From the NCBI GenBank assembly GCA_039033415.1, contig JBCCCR010000013.1, positions 1 through 64,000 on the forward strand: 64,000 nucleotides of DNA, written 5' to 3'. The notes under the pieces are model-generated. The model ran no database searches and was not told the origin of the DNA. It was given only the letters and a program-made list of their open reading frames with translations. Shown here in pieces: positions 17,795-26,263 of the stretch. The translations under genes and the position numbers were made by a program. This DNA is from Pseudomonadota bacterium. GTDB lineage: Bacteria; Pseudomonadota; Gammaproteobacteria; Xanthomonadales; SZUA-38. Each line of letters opens with the position of its first letter. The first letter of the stretch is position 1.

Positions 17795-19858
17795 ATGGAG
17801 ATAGCGATTCGTAAAGCCGTGCTGGCAACCATCGGAGCCATTTTACTAGCGCCTTTACTGGACAAGTCTGCTGTCGCCGTAACGTTTACCGTCGACCGGA
17901 CCGATCACGCCCCCGGTGCTGCCGGTTGCACTGCTGCCCCCGTTGACTGTTCCCTGGCCGGCGCCATCGCAGCTGCTGGAGCGATGCCGGGTGATGATCT
18001 GATCGTCTTGCCGGCTGATGTTCTCGAACTCACACAGAATGGTTCTGGCCCGGTCATCGACAGCGCAGTCACCATCCGCGGCACGGGAATGGCGGACACC
18101 ACAATTGTGGGTGGCAGCATCTATCGGGAGCCCGCGTTCAAGGTTGCAGCCGGTGGCACTCTGGTTCTAGAAGACCTGACCGTAAGAGGATTTTTCAGCA
18201 CGTCAGACGGCGGTGCCATTACCGTGACCGCAGAGGCCCTGGCAAGCGCGGAGCTGCGGCGGGTAACGGTGACGGAGTCTCAAAGCGACATCGCTGGCGG
18301 CGGCATCAGCGTACTGCCGCCGATTGGAGCAGCGGAGCCAGCGTTCAGGCTTCGCCTTTTCGATTCGGTTGTTAGCCTCAATAGAACCGGAGGCAAAAAT
18401 TCTGAATTGCCTTGCGCAGGCGCTGGCCTTGGTATCCACAACGGTCACGTCTTGATCGACAACACACTCATCGTTGGCAATGAGACTATCGGCGTGGCTG
18501 ATGGTGGCGGCCTTTGCATCGGGGCCGCCGCAGAGGTCTCGCTGATCGATACAACCGTTCGCAGCAATGAAACCCAGCTGCTGGGTGCCGGCATCTATCA
18601 ACGAGGGGGCCATTTGCAAATCGAAGCGGGCGAAATCGAAGACAACGGCCAGAGAATCTCATTCGTGGATGCCGGCGCCGGTGTTCACAGCGCCGCGGGC
18701 TCCCTTTCGATCCGGGGCACCGCTTTTCGTTTCAACGACTCTTCGGTTGCCGACGGTCCCTCGGCCCTGGCGGCTCGAGATCTCGACTCGCTTATCTTGT
18801 CTGACGTTAGCGTAACTAACGGCGTCAATGCCGGCGTCGCGATCACGGTGAGAGACGTGATGGTCGCCGAGTTGAAGAACCTTCAACTGCTGGGACCCCG
18901 CTCCCGCCTCCGGCTGTTCAACGTAGGCGAGGTGCAAATCGAACAGCTGCTGATTGAGCGCAGGGCTAGCGAACGCCGAGGGATGGAGATACGTGAGTGC
19001 CCATCCGTGGATATCAGCGGCCTTGAGGTTGACGGCAGGGACTCCGGCCCCGTGGACGGAGGCGTCATCATTACGCAGTCTTCCGTTCGAATCACTGACT
19101 GCCTCTTGCACCATAACCGCTCTGTTCGAGGCGCCGGCATTGGCATTGGTGAAGGCGGAGCAATCAAAGTCAACGGAAGTGAACTGTTTCTGACGGGCTG
19201 CGCACTCTATGAAAACCAGGCAGAGGGCGGCGATGGCGGGGCAATCTGGAGCGCCGATTCCGATCTCATCGTCAATCAAAGCAGCCTCTACCGCAATCGG
19301 TCGGACTTGGCGGGCGGGGGTATCAGCATCCGCGATGGCAGCACGCTCTCCCTGCTCAACACAACCTTGAGCAGAAACCACTCGCCCGGAGCTACCGCAA
19401 TGAGAGTTGCCAACTTCAGTGAGGCGGAGCTGGAACACGTGACGATCACTGGCCCCGTGACAGACACCAGCGCGGAGTCGGAGCCGCTGATAAGCCTGAC
19501 CGTCTCATCCATGGCCTTCAAAAACTCGGCACTGGACGGGACCTGTGAGCTGCTCATGTCCGGCGGAGACCCGAGTTCCCAGGGTGGCAACGTGCTCACG
19601 GACGAAACCTGTCGCCTGTTTAACTCCGGGGATCAGCTGGTAGACGAGCTGGGGATCGCCCCCCTGGCCGACAACGGCCCGACCCCCGCCCTCTTGAGCC
19701 ACCTTCCGAGACTGGACAGCCCGCTCACTGATACCGCCATGAACTGTCCGCCGGTGGATCAAAGAGACCGACCACGCGGCGAACCCTGCGCTTCGGGGGC
19801 TGTTGAGCGACTGCCAGAAGATGACTCGCTGTTTGCGAACGGCTTCGAGCCTCAATGA
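17795..19858 (+). CDS. Exported CSLREA-type right-handed beta-helix protein with LFANGFEPQ tail
   Basis: A 687-residue protein with a signal peptide (VLATIGAILLAPLLDKSAVA). Right after it comes the CSLREA-like motif, here FTVDRTDHAP...VDCSLAGAIAAA. Next is a long parallel beta-helix with recurrent GGGI, N-x-T-x-x-N and GGAIWS turns (residues about 80-600), the fold of pectate lyase-like surface proteins. A 'choice-of-anchor Q' segment near 660 (PVDQRDRPRGEPC, then GAVE) precedes the tail. Final residues: DDSLFANGFEPQ. Paralogues lie at 20634-22659 (broken), 23202-25178 and 31752-33158. No catalytic carboxylates of polysaccharide lyases could be assigned, so enzymatic activity is open; binding or adhesion is equally possible. 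Confidence 0.85.
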   Translation: MEIAIRKAVLATIGAILLAPLLDKSAVAVTFTVDRTDHAPGAAGCTAAPVDCSLAGAIAAAGAMPGDDLIVLPADVLELTQNGSGPVIDSAVTIRGTGMADTTIVGGSIYREPAFKVAAGGTLVLEDLTVRGFFSTSDGGAITVTAEALASAELRRVTVTESQSDIAGGGISVLPPIGAAEPAFRLRLFDSVVSLNRTGGKNSELPCAGAGLGIHNGHVLIDNTLIVGNETIGVADGGGLCIGAAAEVSLIDTTVRSNETQLLGAGIYQRGGHLQIEAGEIEDNGQRISFVDAGAGVHSAAGSLSIRGTAFRFNDSSVADGPSALAARDLDSLILSDVSVTNGVNAGVAITVRDVMVAELKNLQLLGPRSRLRLFNVGEVQIEQLLIERRASERRGMEIRECPSVDISGLEVDGRDSGPVDGGVIITQSSVRITDCLLHHNRSVRGAGIGIGEGGAIKVNGSELFLTGCALYENQAEGGDGGAIWSADSDLIVNQSSLYRNRSDLAGGGISIRDGSTLSLLNTTLSRNHSPGATAMRVANFSEAELEHVTITGPVTDTSAESEPLISLTVSSMAFKNSALDGTCELLMSGGDPSSQGGNVLTDETCRLFNSGDQLVDELGIAPLADNGPTPALLSHLPRLDSPLTDTAMNCPPVDQRDRPRGEPCASGAVERLPEDDSLFANGFEPQ

Positions 19859-20085
19859 GGTTTCAGGACCTAGTGCCAGGGCCTGTTCACCCCAGCTAAC
19901 AGTTTCTAGTCATGATCACGACGAGTGAAAAAACTTCGACGTACGCCTCGGTCCCTAGCCGGCAAGATCTACAGCGCGGTCAGGCGAGCCGGGCTATAGA
20001 CGACCGGCGGCCCGCACAGCGAGCTAAGGTTATCGAGACTCCTTACGGCTCTCTAACCGTGGACCCTAAATCAGGAAATCTCAGC

Positions 20086-20111
20086 TTCAGGGACTTTTCA
20101 GGATATTTCAG
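20086..20111 (+). promoter_or_regulatory. Triple phased TTCAG box (site C)
   Basis: TTCAG at 20086, 20097 and 20107 (spacing 11 and 10), with the same CTTTTCAGGATATTTCAG core as site B, ends 37 bases before the ATG at 20148. This is the cleanest example on the plus strand. Confidence 0.6.
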
Positions 20112-20147
20112 GATGGGTCGAACCGTGCATCGTGCTAGCTTGCCCGC

Positions 20148-20624
20148 ATGAAGCGATCTCGAAACGCCATCCCGTTTTTTTTGAGAGGAAACTACTGCAC
20201 TGGAGCTTTGGGCTTATTTGCTGCCGGAACGCTATCGGCTGTCGGAGCAGTGTTCGCGCAGCAGGGCCAGGCGGAAACGCTGACGATCGAATCGGACGTC
20301 ACCCTGAGCCAGTCAGCGTTTCTTGAGATCAAACTGAACGGAAGCGCACCTGCGCAGTTTGACCAGCTAGTCGTTCAGGGACCGCTCTCCCTCGGTGGTG
20401 AACTTCGGGTTCAGCTTTTGGCGGATTTTGTTCCCAATCCGAGCGACACTTTTGAAATCGTAGAGGCCGAATCTCTGTCGGGCACCTTCAGCAATGACGT
20501 TAATGGCAGGATCGTGCTCGCGGACGGAGGCCGAAGCATGCAAATCAGCTACTCCGCCACGGGCGTTACGCTGAGCGACTTTCTCGATCCCAATTTCCTA
20601 TTCGGCAACGGCTTCGAAGATTAG
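20148..20624 (+). CDS. Small exported single-module protein with FGNGFED tail
   Basis: A 158-residue protein with a signal peptide (GALGLFAAGTLSAVGAVFAQ). It has one beta-rich module, LTIESDVTLSQSAFLEIKLN through DTFEIVEAESLSGTF. This is the type of segment that normally ends autotransporter-like or solenoid proteins ('LxVxGDxxLxxGSxLEIEIxGxxxxxFDxLxVxG'). The tail is NFLFGNGFED. A comparable module occurs inside the 2.3-kaa protein (FGRLVVTGDAQLDGSLFVSL). It looks like the missing end of the NxxGxxAF protein at 15628-17688 given its own leader and promoter. It is useful as a minimal carrier of the C-terminal motif. No function is known. Confidence 0.75.
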   Translation: MKRSRNAIPFFLRGNYCTGALGLFAAGTLSAVGAVFAQQGQAETLTIESDVTLSQSAFLEIKLNGSAPAQFDQLVVQGPLSLGGELRVQLLADFVPNPSDTFEIVEAESLSGTFSNDVNGRIVLADGGRSMQISYSATGVTLSDFLDPNFLFGNGFED

Positions 20625-20633
20625 CGCGTCGGG

Positions 20634-22659
20634 CTAACTTTCGAAACCATTCAGAAACACGAAGTTGTCGTCTTCAACCCGTTCGGCGGATCCAGCATCG
20701 CAAGGCTCGCCGCGCGGCACATCCCGTTGATCGACAGCCAGGCAACCGGTTGCAGCGTCAACCAGAGGACTGCTTATCCTTGGGAGATGGATCACGCGGT
20801 CTGAACCAATACTGGCAAGCGGGAGTATTTCAAGATCCTCCGCCACGCGGTCGTCAGAGTTCGAGACCAGGCAAGAGGTGTCCTCAACCACGTTCCCTCC
20901 CAACGATTCCGGTACGCTGCCGGAAAAGAACAGCGAACACGGGCCGGCGACGGCGCTGTTAGTAAAGGTTGCCGTAGTCCCGATCAGCTCGATCGTGGGG
21001 CCCGGGGTAGTGCCGAGAAATACCTCCGGTCCTGCAATTGTCACGTGTTCAAGCTGAGCATTCCCGAAACCTCCCACAAACAGCGCCGTTGCGCCGTCGG
21101 ACCGGTTTCCGCTCATGGTGCTGTTGACCGCCGTGAGGGACCCACCAAACTGGGTAACGCCACCGCCGTTGTTCCCCGCGCCGTTACGGTAAATGCTGCT
21201 TTGAGAAATGAACAGGCTTGAATCTCTCAAGTAGATTGCGCCGCCCGAGTTCTCAGCCTCCTTGCCGACAAGGGTACAGCCGGTGAGTTGCAGGTTACTA
21301 TCCCGGGCCCATATTGCTCCACCCTGTCCCGCGTTTAGGGTGCCGTCGTCCTCGACCCAATTGTCGGCAAAAAAAAGTTTTCGAGCTGAATTTCAGCAAG
21401 TTCAGCGACGAGAGCAGCTCCCCGGGCGACAGAGCCGCCACCAGTGCCCAAAACGGTCAGCGATCGAATAACCATATCCTGACTGTCGATGACAGCGAGC
21501 CCCGAGTGGTCGCTCTGAGTGCGATCGATGGTGAGGTTCTCAATAGTACTTTCGCTGATGTCGCTAAGGGTCACGCCTGTACGCAGTCCTGAGATCTCAA
21601 GGTTGGAAATCTCGACAACGGAAGCGTCAAAAACCTCGATCCCTACGCCTGTGGAAAGGCTGCGAACCGAGGAGTCGCTGAGGCTAAAGCGTCGCAGATC
21701 CTCGGCGTGGATGGTGGACGCAGTCAGGGGATTGACGTGTCCATTGAACCGGAATGTGGCGCCGACCACATTCACTTCGCCTCCCATGGCGTAAATTCCG
21801 CCCCCCTGGCGCGGAGCGCTATTGAGGGTATTGAGACTAACCGTAGAATCTTCCAGCCACAAAATCCCGCCCTCGCTGAACAAACCGCCCCCCGACTCCA
21901 GGGATCGGTTCCGGCTTACCAGTGAATCGACCAACCTGACCTCAACATCAGCGCCGATACACAATCCACCACCGCGGCCGAGTACGCTCGCCGTGTTATC
22001 GGTTATCTCAGAGTCTTCAATGTGAACAGGGCCGTTGTGGAGCGCCATGCCGGCACCAGCACACGGGAGGCCCGAGCCCTGGCCTTCTGCTAGATTGTCG
22101 CGAACCACCGAGTCGATCACCCGGAGTCGGAAGGCTGGCTCGGTGGCGCTGGTCGCCGGTTGCACCGTGATTCCCGCTCCCATGACATTACCCGTGAGCT
22201 GGTCACCATCACGCGCTGGAGTTCAGCTCGCGCGTTAGCCTCCCCGGACACCACAACTGCGCCGCCGGTGATATTGGTGAAACCAGTGACCGTCATATCC
22301 TGGAGCTTAAGACTGCCTCCTGCCCGAATATCAAATGCTGCGCTCCGGTAGGTTATCGCTGCAGCCACGAGGGTTTGATCCCTGCCGACCCCATTCACGG
22401 TAATGTCGCTTCGAATGACGGGCACGGCGCCGGTGTTCTCCAAACGAAACGTATCCGCCGTCAACACCACGATGTCGGGGCCGGTGCTGGTGTTCGCCAG
22501 GTCGATAGCGCCGGTCAGCGAGCAGTCCAACGGAGCGTCGGTACAGGCCGAGGCCTGCGGTGCGTGATCTGTCCGGTCCACGATCAGGGTCGCTGCCCCT
22601 GCCGGCGCCACGGTTATCAGGCCGACAACCGTCAGCAGGCTACGTGCTGATGTGCCCAT
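20634..22659 (-). pseudogene. Frameshifted CSLREA beta-helix protein with FLNGFES tail
   Basis: Three minus-strand frames (22659-22117, 22183-21335, then a frame ending at 20634) together align collinearly with the intact 675- to 687-residue paralogues. Part 1 holds the signal peptide (SLLTVVGLITVAPAGAATL) and the LDCSLTGAI motif. Part 2 is the central beta-helix. Part 3 is the end with AVDQRDVPRGEPCDAG and NFVFLNGFES. The first shift lies near 22180-22190, where one base appears lost between the SSRVMS and GAGITVQP segments. The second falls exactly on a T8 tract (minus strand, about 21369-21376); beyond it the correct frame resumes as ADNWVEDDGTLNAGQGGAIW. Two shifts suggest decay, although the homopolymer one could be phase variation or an assembly error. 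Confidence 0.8.
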
Positions 22660-22905
22660 CTAGTCGATTACCTCTTGGCGACTGTTGGGTTTTTGGCAGC
22701 GACCGCCTCCGACGTCCTGAACAACTTGTGAATTAGTCTGAGTTTTTCCGGAACTCGGCAAAGAAGCCGTAAGGAAACGCTCCCCGGTCTTCTGGTGACT
22801 TAATGTCCCCAAAGTGATAGCCGGGCAAGCGAATGCCCAAAACGACAGACAAAACAAAATTCGCCACCGATGACTGCAGTTTTTGTTAGCCGATGATGTG
22901 GGCAT
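22660..22905 (-). CDS. Short leader-like ORF abutting the beta-helix gene
   Basis: An 81-codon frame with a signal-peptide-like start (RWRILFCLSFWAFACPAITL). It ends in TAG directly followed, in the same frame, by the ATG of the beta-helix pseudogene at 22659. A phased box lies 65-90 bases upstream. It may be a real leader peptide, or the old N-terminus of the same gene separated by a stop. The low-complexity remainder has no recognised family, and coding status is uncertain. Confidence 0.3.
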   Translation of the reverse strand: MPTSSANKNCSHRWRILFCLSFWAFACPAITLGTLSHQKTGERFLTASLPSSGKTQTNSQVVQDVGGGRCQKPNSRQEVID

Positions 22906-22970
22906 CGAATCTCACCTCCGAAACGAGCGGTTTCACGAAAACGTAGCAGCGGCCGGATCAGATCTCTTAT

Positions 22971-22995
22971 GAAATATCAGGAAACATTGTGAATT
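22971..22995 (-). promoter_or_regulatory. Phased TTC box (site G, weaker)
   Basis: On the minus strand TTCAC, TTCCT and TTCAT occur with exact 10-base spacing (GAA at 22971, 22981 and 22991 on the plus strand), including GATATTTCAT, close to the GATATTTCAG core of sites A to C. It lies 66 bases upstream of the ORF start at 22905. The block sequence is poorer than elsewhere. Confidence 0.35.
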
Positions 22996-23201
22996 GGCAG
23001 AGTTCGTATCACTGGCGACCGAGTCAGGCCACGGTTTTGCAGAATCGAATCGGAAGGTTGGCTACCGGGAGCGTACTTATCAATCTGACCCTTAAAGCAC
23101 TTGGATCTACATGCAGAGGCGCGGCCGCCAACGGTTGAATTTAGCCAAAGTCGGTAGAGTCACTCTCTATAACCAGCGGTACCCGGAACTCAAATTTTGA
23201 G

Positions 23202-25178
23202 TCACCATTCGAATCCGTCGAGAAACAGATTGTTGTCACTTTGCACTCGCTCCACGGCACCAGCGTCGCAGGGTTCACCTCGCGGCTGCCCCCGTTGATC
23301 TTCGGCTGGGCAGGAAAACCCGGTTTCCAACAGTGGACTGGCAATACGAGGAAGATGGGTCGGCGTAGCTCCACCGTTTAGCGCTAGCGGATGAAGAAGC
23401 AGATCGCTCGTCAGCGAATCCCCGGCACCGAATACTCGGCAGCTCTCGGTGGTCACAACGTTCCCACCGAGAGAGTCCGTGTCGCCGCCAGAGGCAAAAA
23501 GGGAGCAGGTACCTTCAACTGCACTGCCCGCGAGTGTCAGCGTGGAAATGGTCACCTCAACCTGCGTTGAGCCGTTTGGGTCAGCAATGGTTACGTTCCG
23601 CAGTGCAGCGTCACTAAACTGAGTGATGTTAAGGGCCTCGGCACGCCCAGCGACGTTATTGCTGAAGGTACTATTGATAACCGAAAGCGATGATTGATCA
23701 CGGAGCGAGATTGCGCCGCCGCTGACGTCAGCGGTATTGGCGTCAAAGGTGCACCCGGAAAGTTCCACGTCGCTTCCCTCGGCGTACAACGCGCCACCCG
23801 TTCCACTGGTGCTGTCACCCGCCACGGAAACTGCCCGATGACCATCGAAGTGGCAACCGAAAACTCTCAGAACGCTATCTGCCGCATCGATAGCGCTGCC
23901 TTGTCGCGTTTCTCCCCCGAGTTTGCTGATGAATAGGTCAATAGCAACGAGAGAGGCTCCCCGCAATAAAATCGCAGGCAAATCGGCTTCCCACGGCATC
24001 ATCGATACTCGCTCCATCGAAAGCGGCGTGTCGCGAACGACCACTATTGCACCACGGCCGCTAAACTCGGTGTCTGAAATTCGGGTGCTCTTCGCGTCCC
24101 GAAAAGAAACCGCGTACTGGTTGCCAAGATCGCTTACAACTGCAGCCCCCTGCAGGACCAACGTGCCGTTTCCAACGTGAGACAGAGTGGACGCGGTAAA
24201 GCTGGTTCTGTTGACGTTTGATTCGAATCGGCTGTTCGTGATCAATACATCAGATTCCATAGAGGTCAATCCACCACCGTCACCCGCAAGCGAGTTTAGG
24301 ACCTCGTTTTCCTGGATGGTCGTGTTGTGAATTTCAAGTGAAGTGGATTCCACATAAATCCCACCGCCTGAGGATTCGGCGGCATTGGCAGCAATTAAGC
24401 TGTCGACCACAGTTAGAGCCGCGGCACCTTGGGCGCAAATGCCGCCGCCGCGACGCGCATCGGAGACGGTGCGGTTTCCCCGGATCACCGTATTCTGGAT
24501 CAGAGCGTGACCACCAAATATTGCGATTCCTCCCCCGCTACAGTCCTGGATGTTCGAAGTTGCTCGATTGTTCGAAACAATAGAATCGATAAGCTGCAGC
24601 CGAAATTCTGGCTCAAAGCCGCCCTCCGATCGGCTGACGATAATGGCACCGCCACCCCGACCCTCAGAGTCTTCAATTCTGACGCGGTTTAACTGCGACC
24701 GAGCACCCAGTTCACCGGTAATCCAAAGTGCGCCGCCGGGGCCAGTGGATCCACTCGTTCCGCCATCGCCTGAACTCATTGGCGCGAAACCCGAGAGCGT
24801 GACATCTTCCAATGTCAAATCCCCGCCAGCCTCTACGGCAATGGCCATGCTGGCAAAACCGCTGCTAGGCGAGATGAACGTCTCATCCATGCCGGCGCCT
24901 CGTACCGTCACTTCGCTCGTTATCCGCAAGAAGTCGAAGTCGGGCGAAACCTGAGATAGCAAATAGGTACCGGCTGGTATGACAACTTGGTCAGGCCCAG
25001 CGCTGAGGTTCGCGGCCTGCAGAGCCCCCCGTAACGAGCAGTCAAGGGGAGAGTCTGTGCAGGCCGACAAAGCACCGTCGTCGTCAGTGCGGTCTACGAC
25101 AAAGGTGTCGCCGACTGCTGGTACGGACACCATCAAGAAACATAGAACGCCAACGCGCGACACACTTTTGAATTCCAA
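23202..25178 (-). CDS. Exported CSLREA beta-helix protein with FLDGFEW tail
   Basis: About 658 residues if started at the TTG at 25178, which has GGGAG 7 bases upstream and begins a clean signal peptide (SVSRVGVLCFLMVSVPAVGD). The frame is open to a TTG at 25229, which would place an unlikely 17 residues before the leader. The LDCSLRGALQAAN motif opens the mature protein, followed by a parallel beta-helix with GGGI and GGAL turns and an Asn/Ser-rich ladder. The choice-of-anchor Q-like AEDQRGQPRGEPCDAG precedes the tail NNLFLDGFEW. It is intact, unlike its neighbour at 20634-22659, with which it shares orientation and length, so the two look like an old tandem duplication. A perfect 10-bp hairpin precedes the start codon. 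Confidence 0.82.
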   Translation of the reverse strand: MEFKSVSRVGVLCFLMVSVPAVGDTFVVDRTDDDGALSACTDSPLDCSLRGALQAANLSAGPDQVVIPAGTYLLSQVSPDFDFLRITSEVTVRGAGMDETFISPSSGFASMAIAVEAGGDLTLEDVTLSGFAPMSSGDGGTSGSTGPGGALWITGELGARSQLNRVRIEDSEGRGGGAIIVSRSEGGFEPEFRLQLIDSIVSNNRATSNIQDCSGGGIAIFGGHALIQNTVIRGNRTVSDARRGGGICAQGAAALTVVDSLIAANAAESSGGGIYVESTSLEIHNTTIQENEVLNSLAGDGGGLTSMESDVLITNSRFESNVNRTSFTASTLSHVGNGTLVLQGAAVVSDLGNQYAVSFRDAKSTRISDTEFSGRGAIVVVRDTPLSMERVSMMPWEADLPAILLRGASLVAIDLFISKLGGETRQGSAIDAADSVLRVFGCHFDGHRAVSVAGDSTSGTGGALYAEGSDVELSGCTFDANTADVSGGAISLRDQSSLSVINSTFSNNVAGRAEALNITQFSDAALRNVTIADPNGSTQVEVTISTLTLAGSAVEGTCSLFASGGDTDSLGGNVVTTESCRVFGAGDSLTSDLLLHPLALNGGATPTHLPRIASPLLETGFSCPAEDQRGQPRGEPCDAGAVERVQSDNNLFLDGFEW

Positions 25179-25190
25179 ATTGCTCTCCCA

Positions 25191-25214
25191 ATCACTGGCG
25201 CTACCGCCAGTGAT
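25191..25214 (-). promoter_or_regulatory. Perfect hairpin in the 5' leader
   Basis: ATCACTGGCG (25191-25200) and CGCCAGTGAT (25205-25214) form an uninterrupted 10-bp stem with a CTAC loop, 13 bases before the TTG start and just before its ribosome binding site. There is no T-run after it, so it is not a classic terminator. It could be an operator palindrome or an RNA element controlling translation. Confidence 0.5.
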
Positions 25215-25253
25215 CAGGCTGGAACACAATCCGGCAGGAATCCTGATCTAACT

Positions 25254-25280
25254 CGGAAATTCCCTGAAGTCTTCCGGTAA
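25254..25280 (-). promoter_or_regulatory. Triple phased TTC[CA]G box (site H)
   Basis: On the minus strand TACCG, TTCAG and TTCCG follow each other with 11- and 10-base spacing (plus-strand CGGAA at 25254, CTGAA at 25264, CGGTA at 25275), about 75 bases upstream of the start at 25178. The outermost block is degenerate. Confidence 0.4.
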
Positions 25281-25344
25281 ACTGGTTCTGCCGGTAGCCA
25301 AGATCGGGTTGTGACGCAATGGTGCTAGTGAATAACTATGCAGC

Positions 25345-25513
25345 CGTAAAACCACTGAGGGGTCTTTGCCGAACTTCGTGCTGATTGGTTATGAACTGTG
25401 ATGCAAAACGCAACGGACGGCTCGCCAAAACCATTTTAAAAACAATCGGTTAAAGTCAAATAGATTGGCTGTTAACCAGCGGGTCGGCGGTTCGAGCCCG
25501 TCCCGGGGAGCCA
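25345..25513 (+). repeat. Element-end repeat, copy 2
   Basis: It matches the central part of copies 1 and 3: ACCACTGAGG, GGTTATGAACTGTGATGCAA, AACGCAACGG, TTTAAAAACAA and the tRNA-Asn 3' part. Unlike the other copies, no integrase remnant or CCCTACACA block was found downstream, so the integrase end of the following element appears deleted. Confidence 0.8.
25466..25513 (+). other. tRNA-Asn 3' part (attachment-core-like), copy 2
   Basis: Identical to copies 1 and 3 from TGGCTGTTAACCAG-type anticodon arm to the CCA end (GTCCCGGGGAGCCA). It differs only at the first anticodon-stem base. No 5' tRNA half is present. Confidence 0.85.
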
Positions 25514-26263
25514 ATCCTCATTTTTCAAGCACCTACCGCAACTTTCGCGACGAAGCCAATGTACGTTTCCTCCGAAACATTTCGCGTCACCCTACACCTA
25601 ACTTGTAGCCCTGGGTCGGCTTTAACACCATGATTAATTGGGCAAGTAGCGCCCAAAACGCAGCCTCGCATCTTCGCCAGCCGAGCAGCTGGCCATGAAC
25701 AAGCGGGTCGGGGACCTTCATTGCTGCAAGGACTATCGTTTTCTTATTTTCTTCAATAGCTTGCTGTGCGACCTAATCCTGCGTGTGAAATGCTGGCAGA
25801 GTTTTGCCGACCTTCTGCTTTTGCATGCGTCATTCCCTATGCTCGTGGCCAGCGTAGGTCTCTCAGCCTGTTGGCTAACGTTCGCGACACAAAGGTCTGG
25901 CAATGAGCCACCCTTGCTCTGGAGCATCGAACGCAGACGGCATCATTGCAGGTTTCTCCAGGCGGCGGGCTCGGAACAAGTCAACGAACTCTCATGAAAC
26001 TCCTCTGATCCACGTTCGCACAACCAAAGCGATTGCCCCTCTCCCCACGTCATTGAGCATTCGACTATGTGACTGATTCTCATCATTGAGCTCCCGGCCA
26101 TTTGCGGCAATGGACTATCCTGATTACTGTCCGGACCAATGCGCTATATCCTTTAGCAATCCTGATGGGATATGGCTGGATCTCCAGAACCAGATGGAGG
26201 AACAGCACCGAATCCGTGTCGACTGACTCTCGCTAACCGACAGATTGACGCACAGCCCTAGTG
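25514..26263. other. Intergenic, no gene supported
   Basis: About 750 bases between copy 2 and the TonB-dependent receptor gene. A 100-codon plus-strand frame (25695-25997) has no ribosome binding site and its composition does not look coding. No integrase remnant comparable to those after copies 1 and 3 was recognised. Confidence 0.45.

Noticed and set aside
25695-25997. 100-codon plus-strand ORF as a gene
   Set aside because: No ribosome binding site, no recognisable domain, biased hydrophobic/Cys composition typical of noncoding translation.
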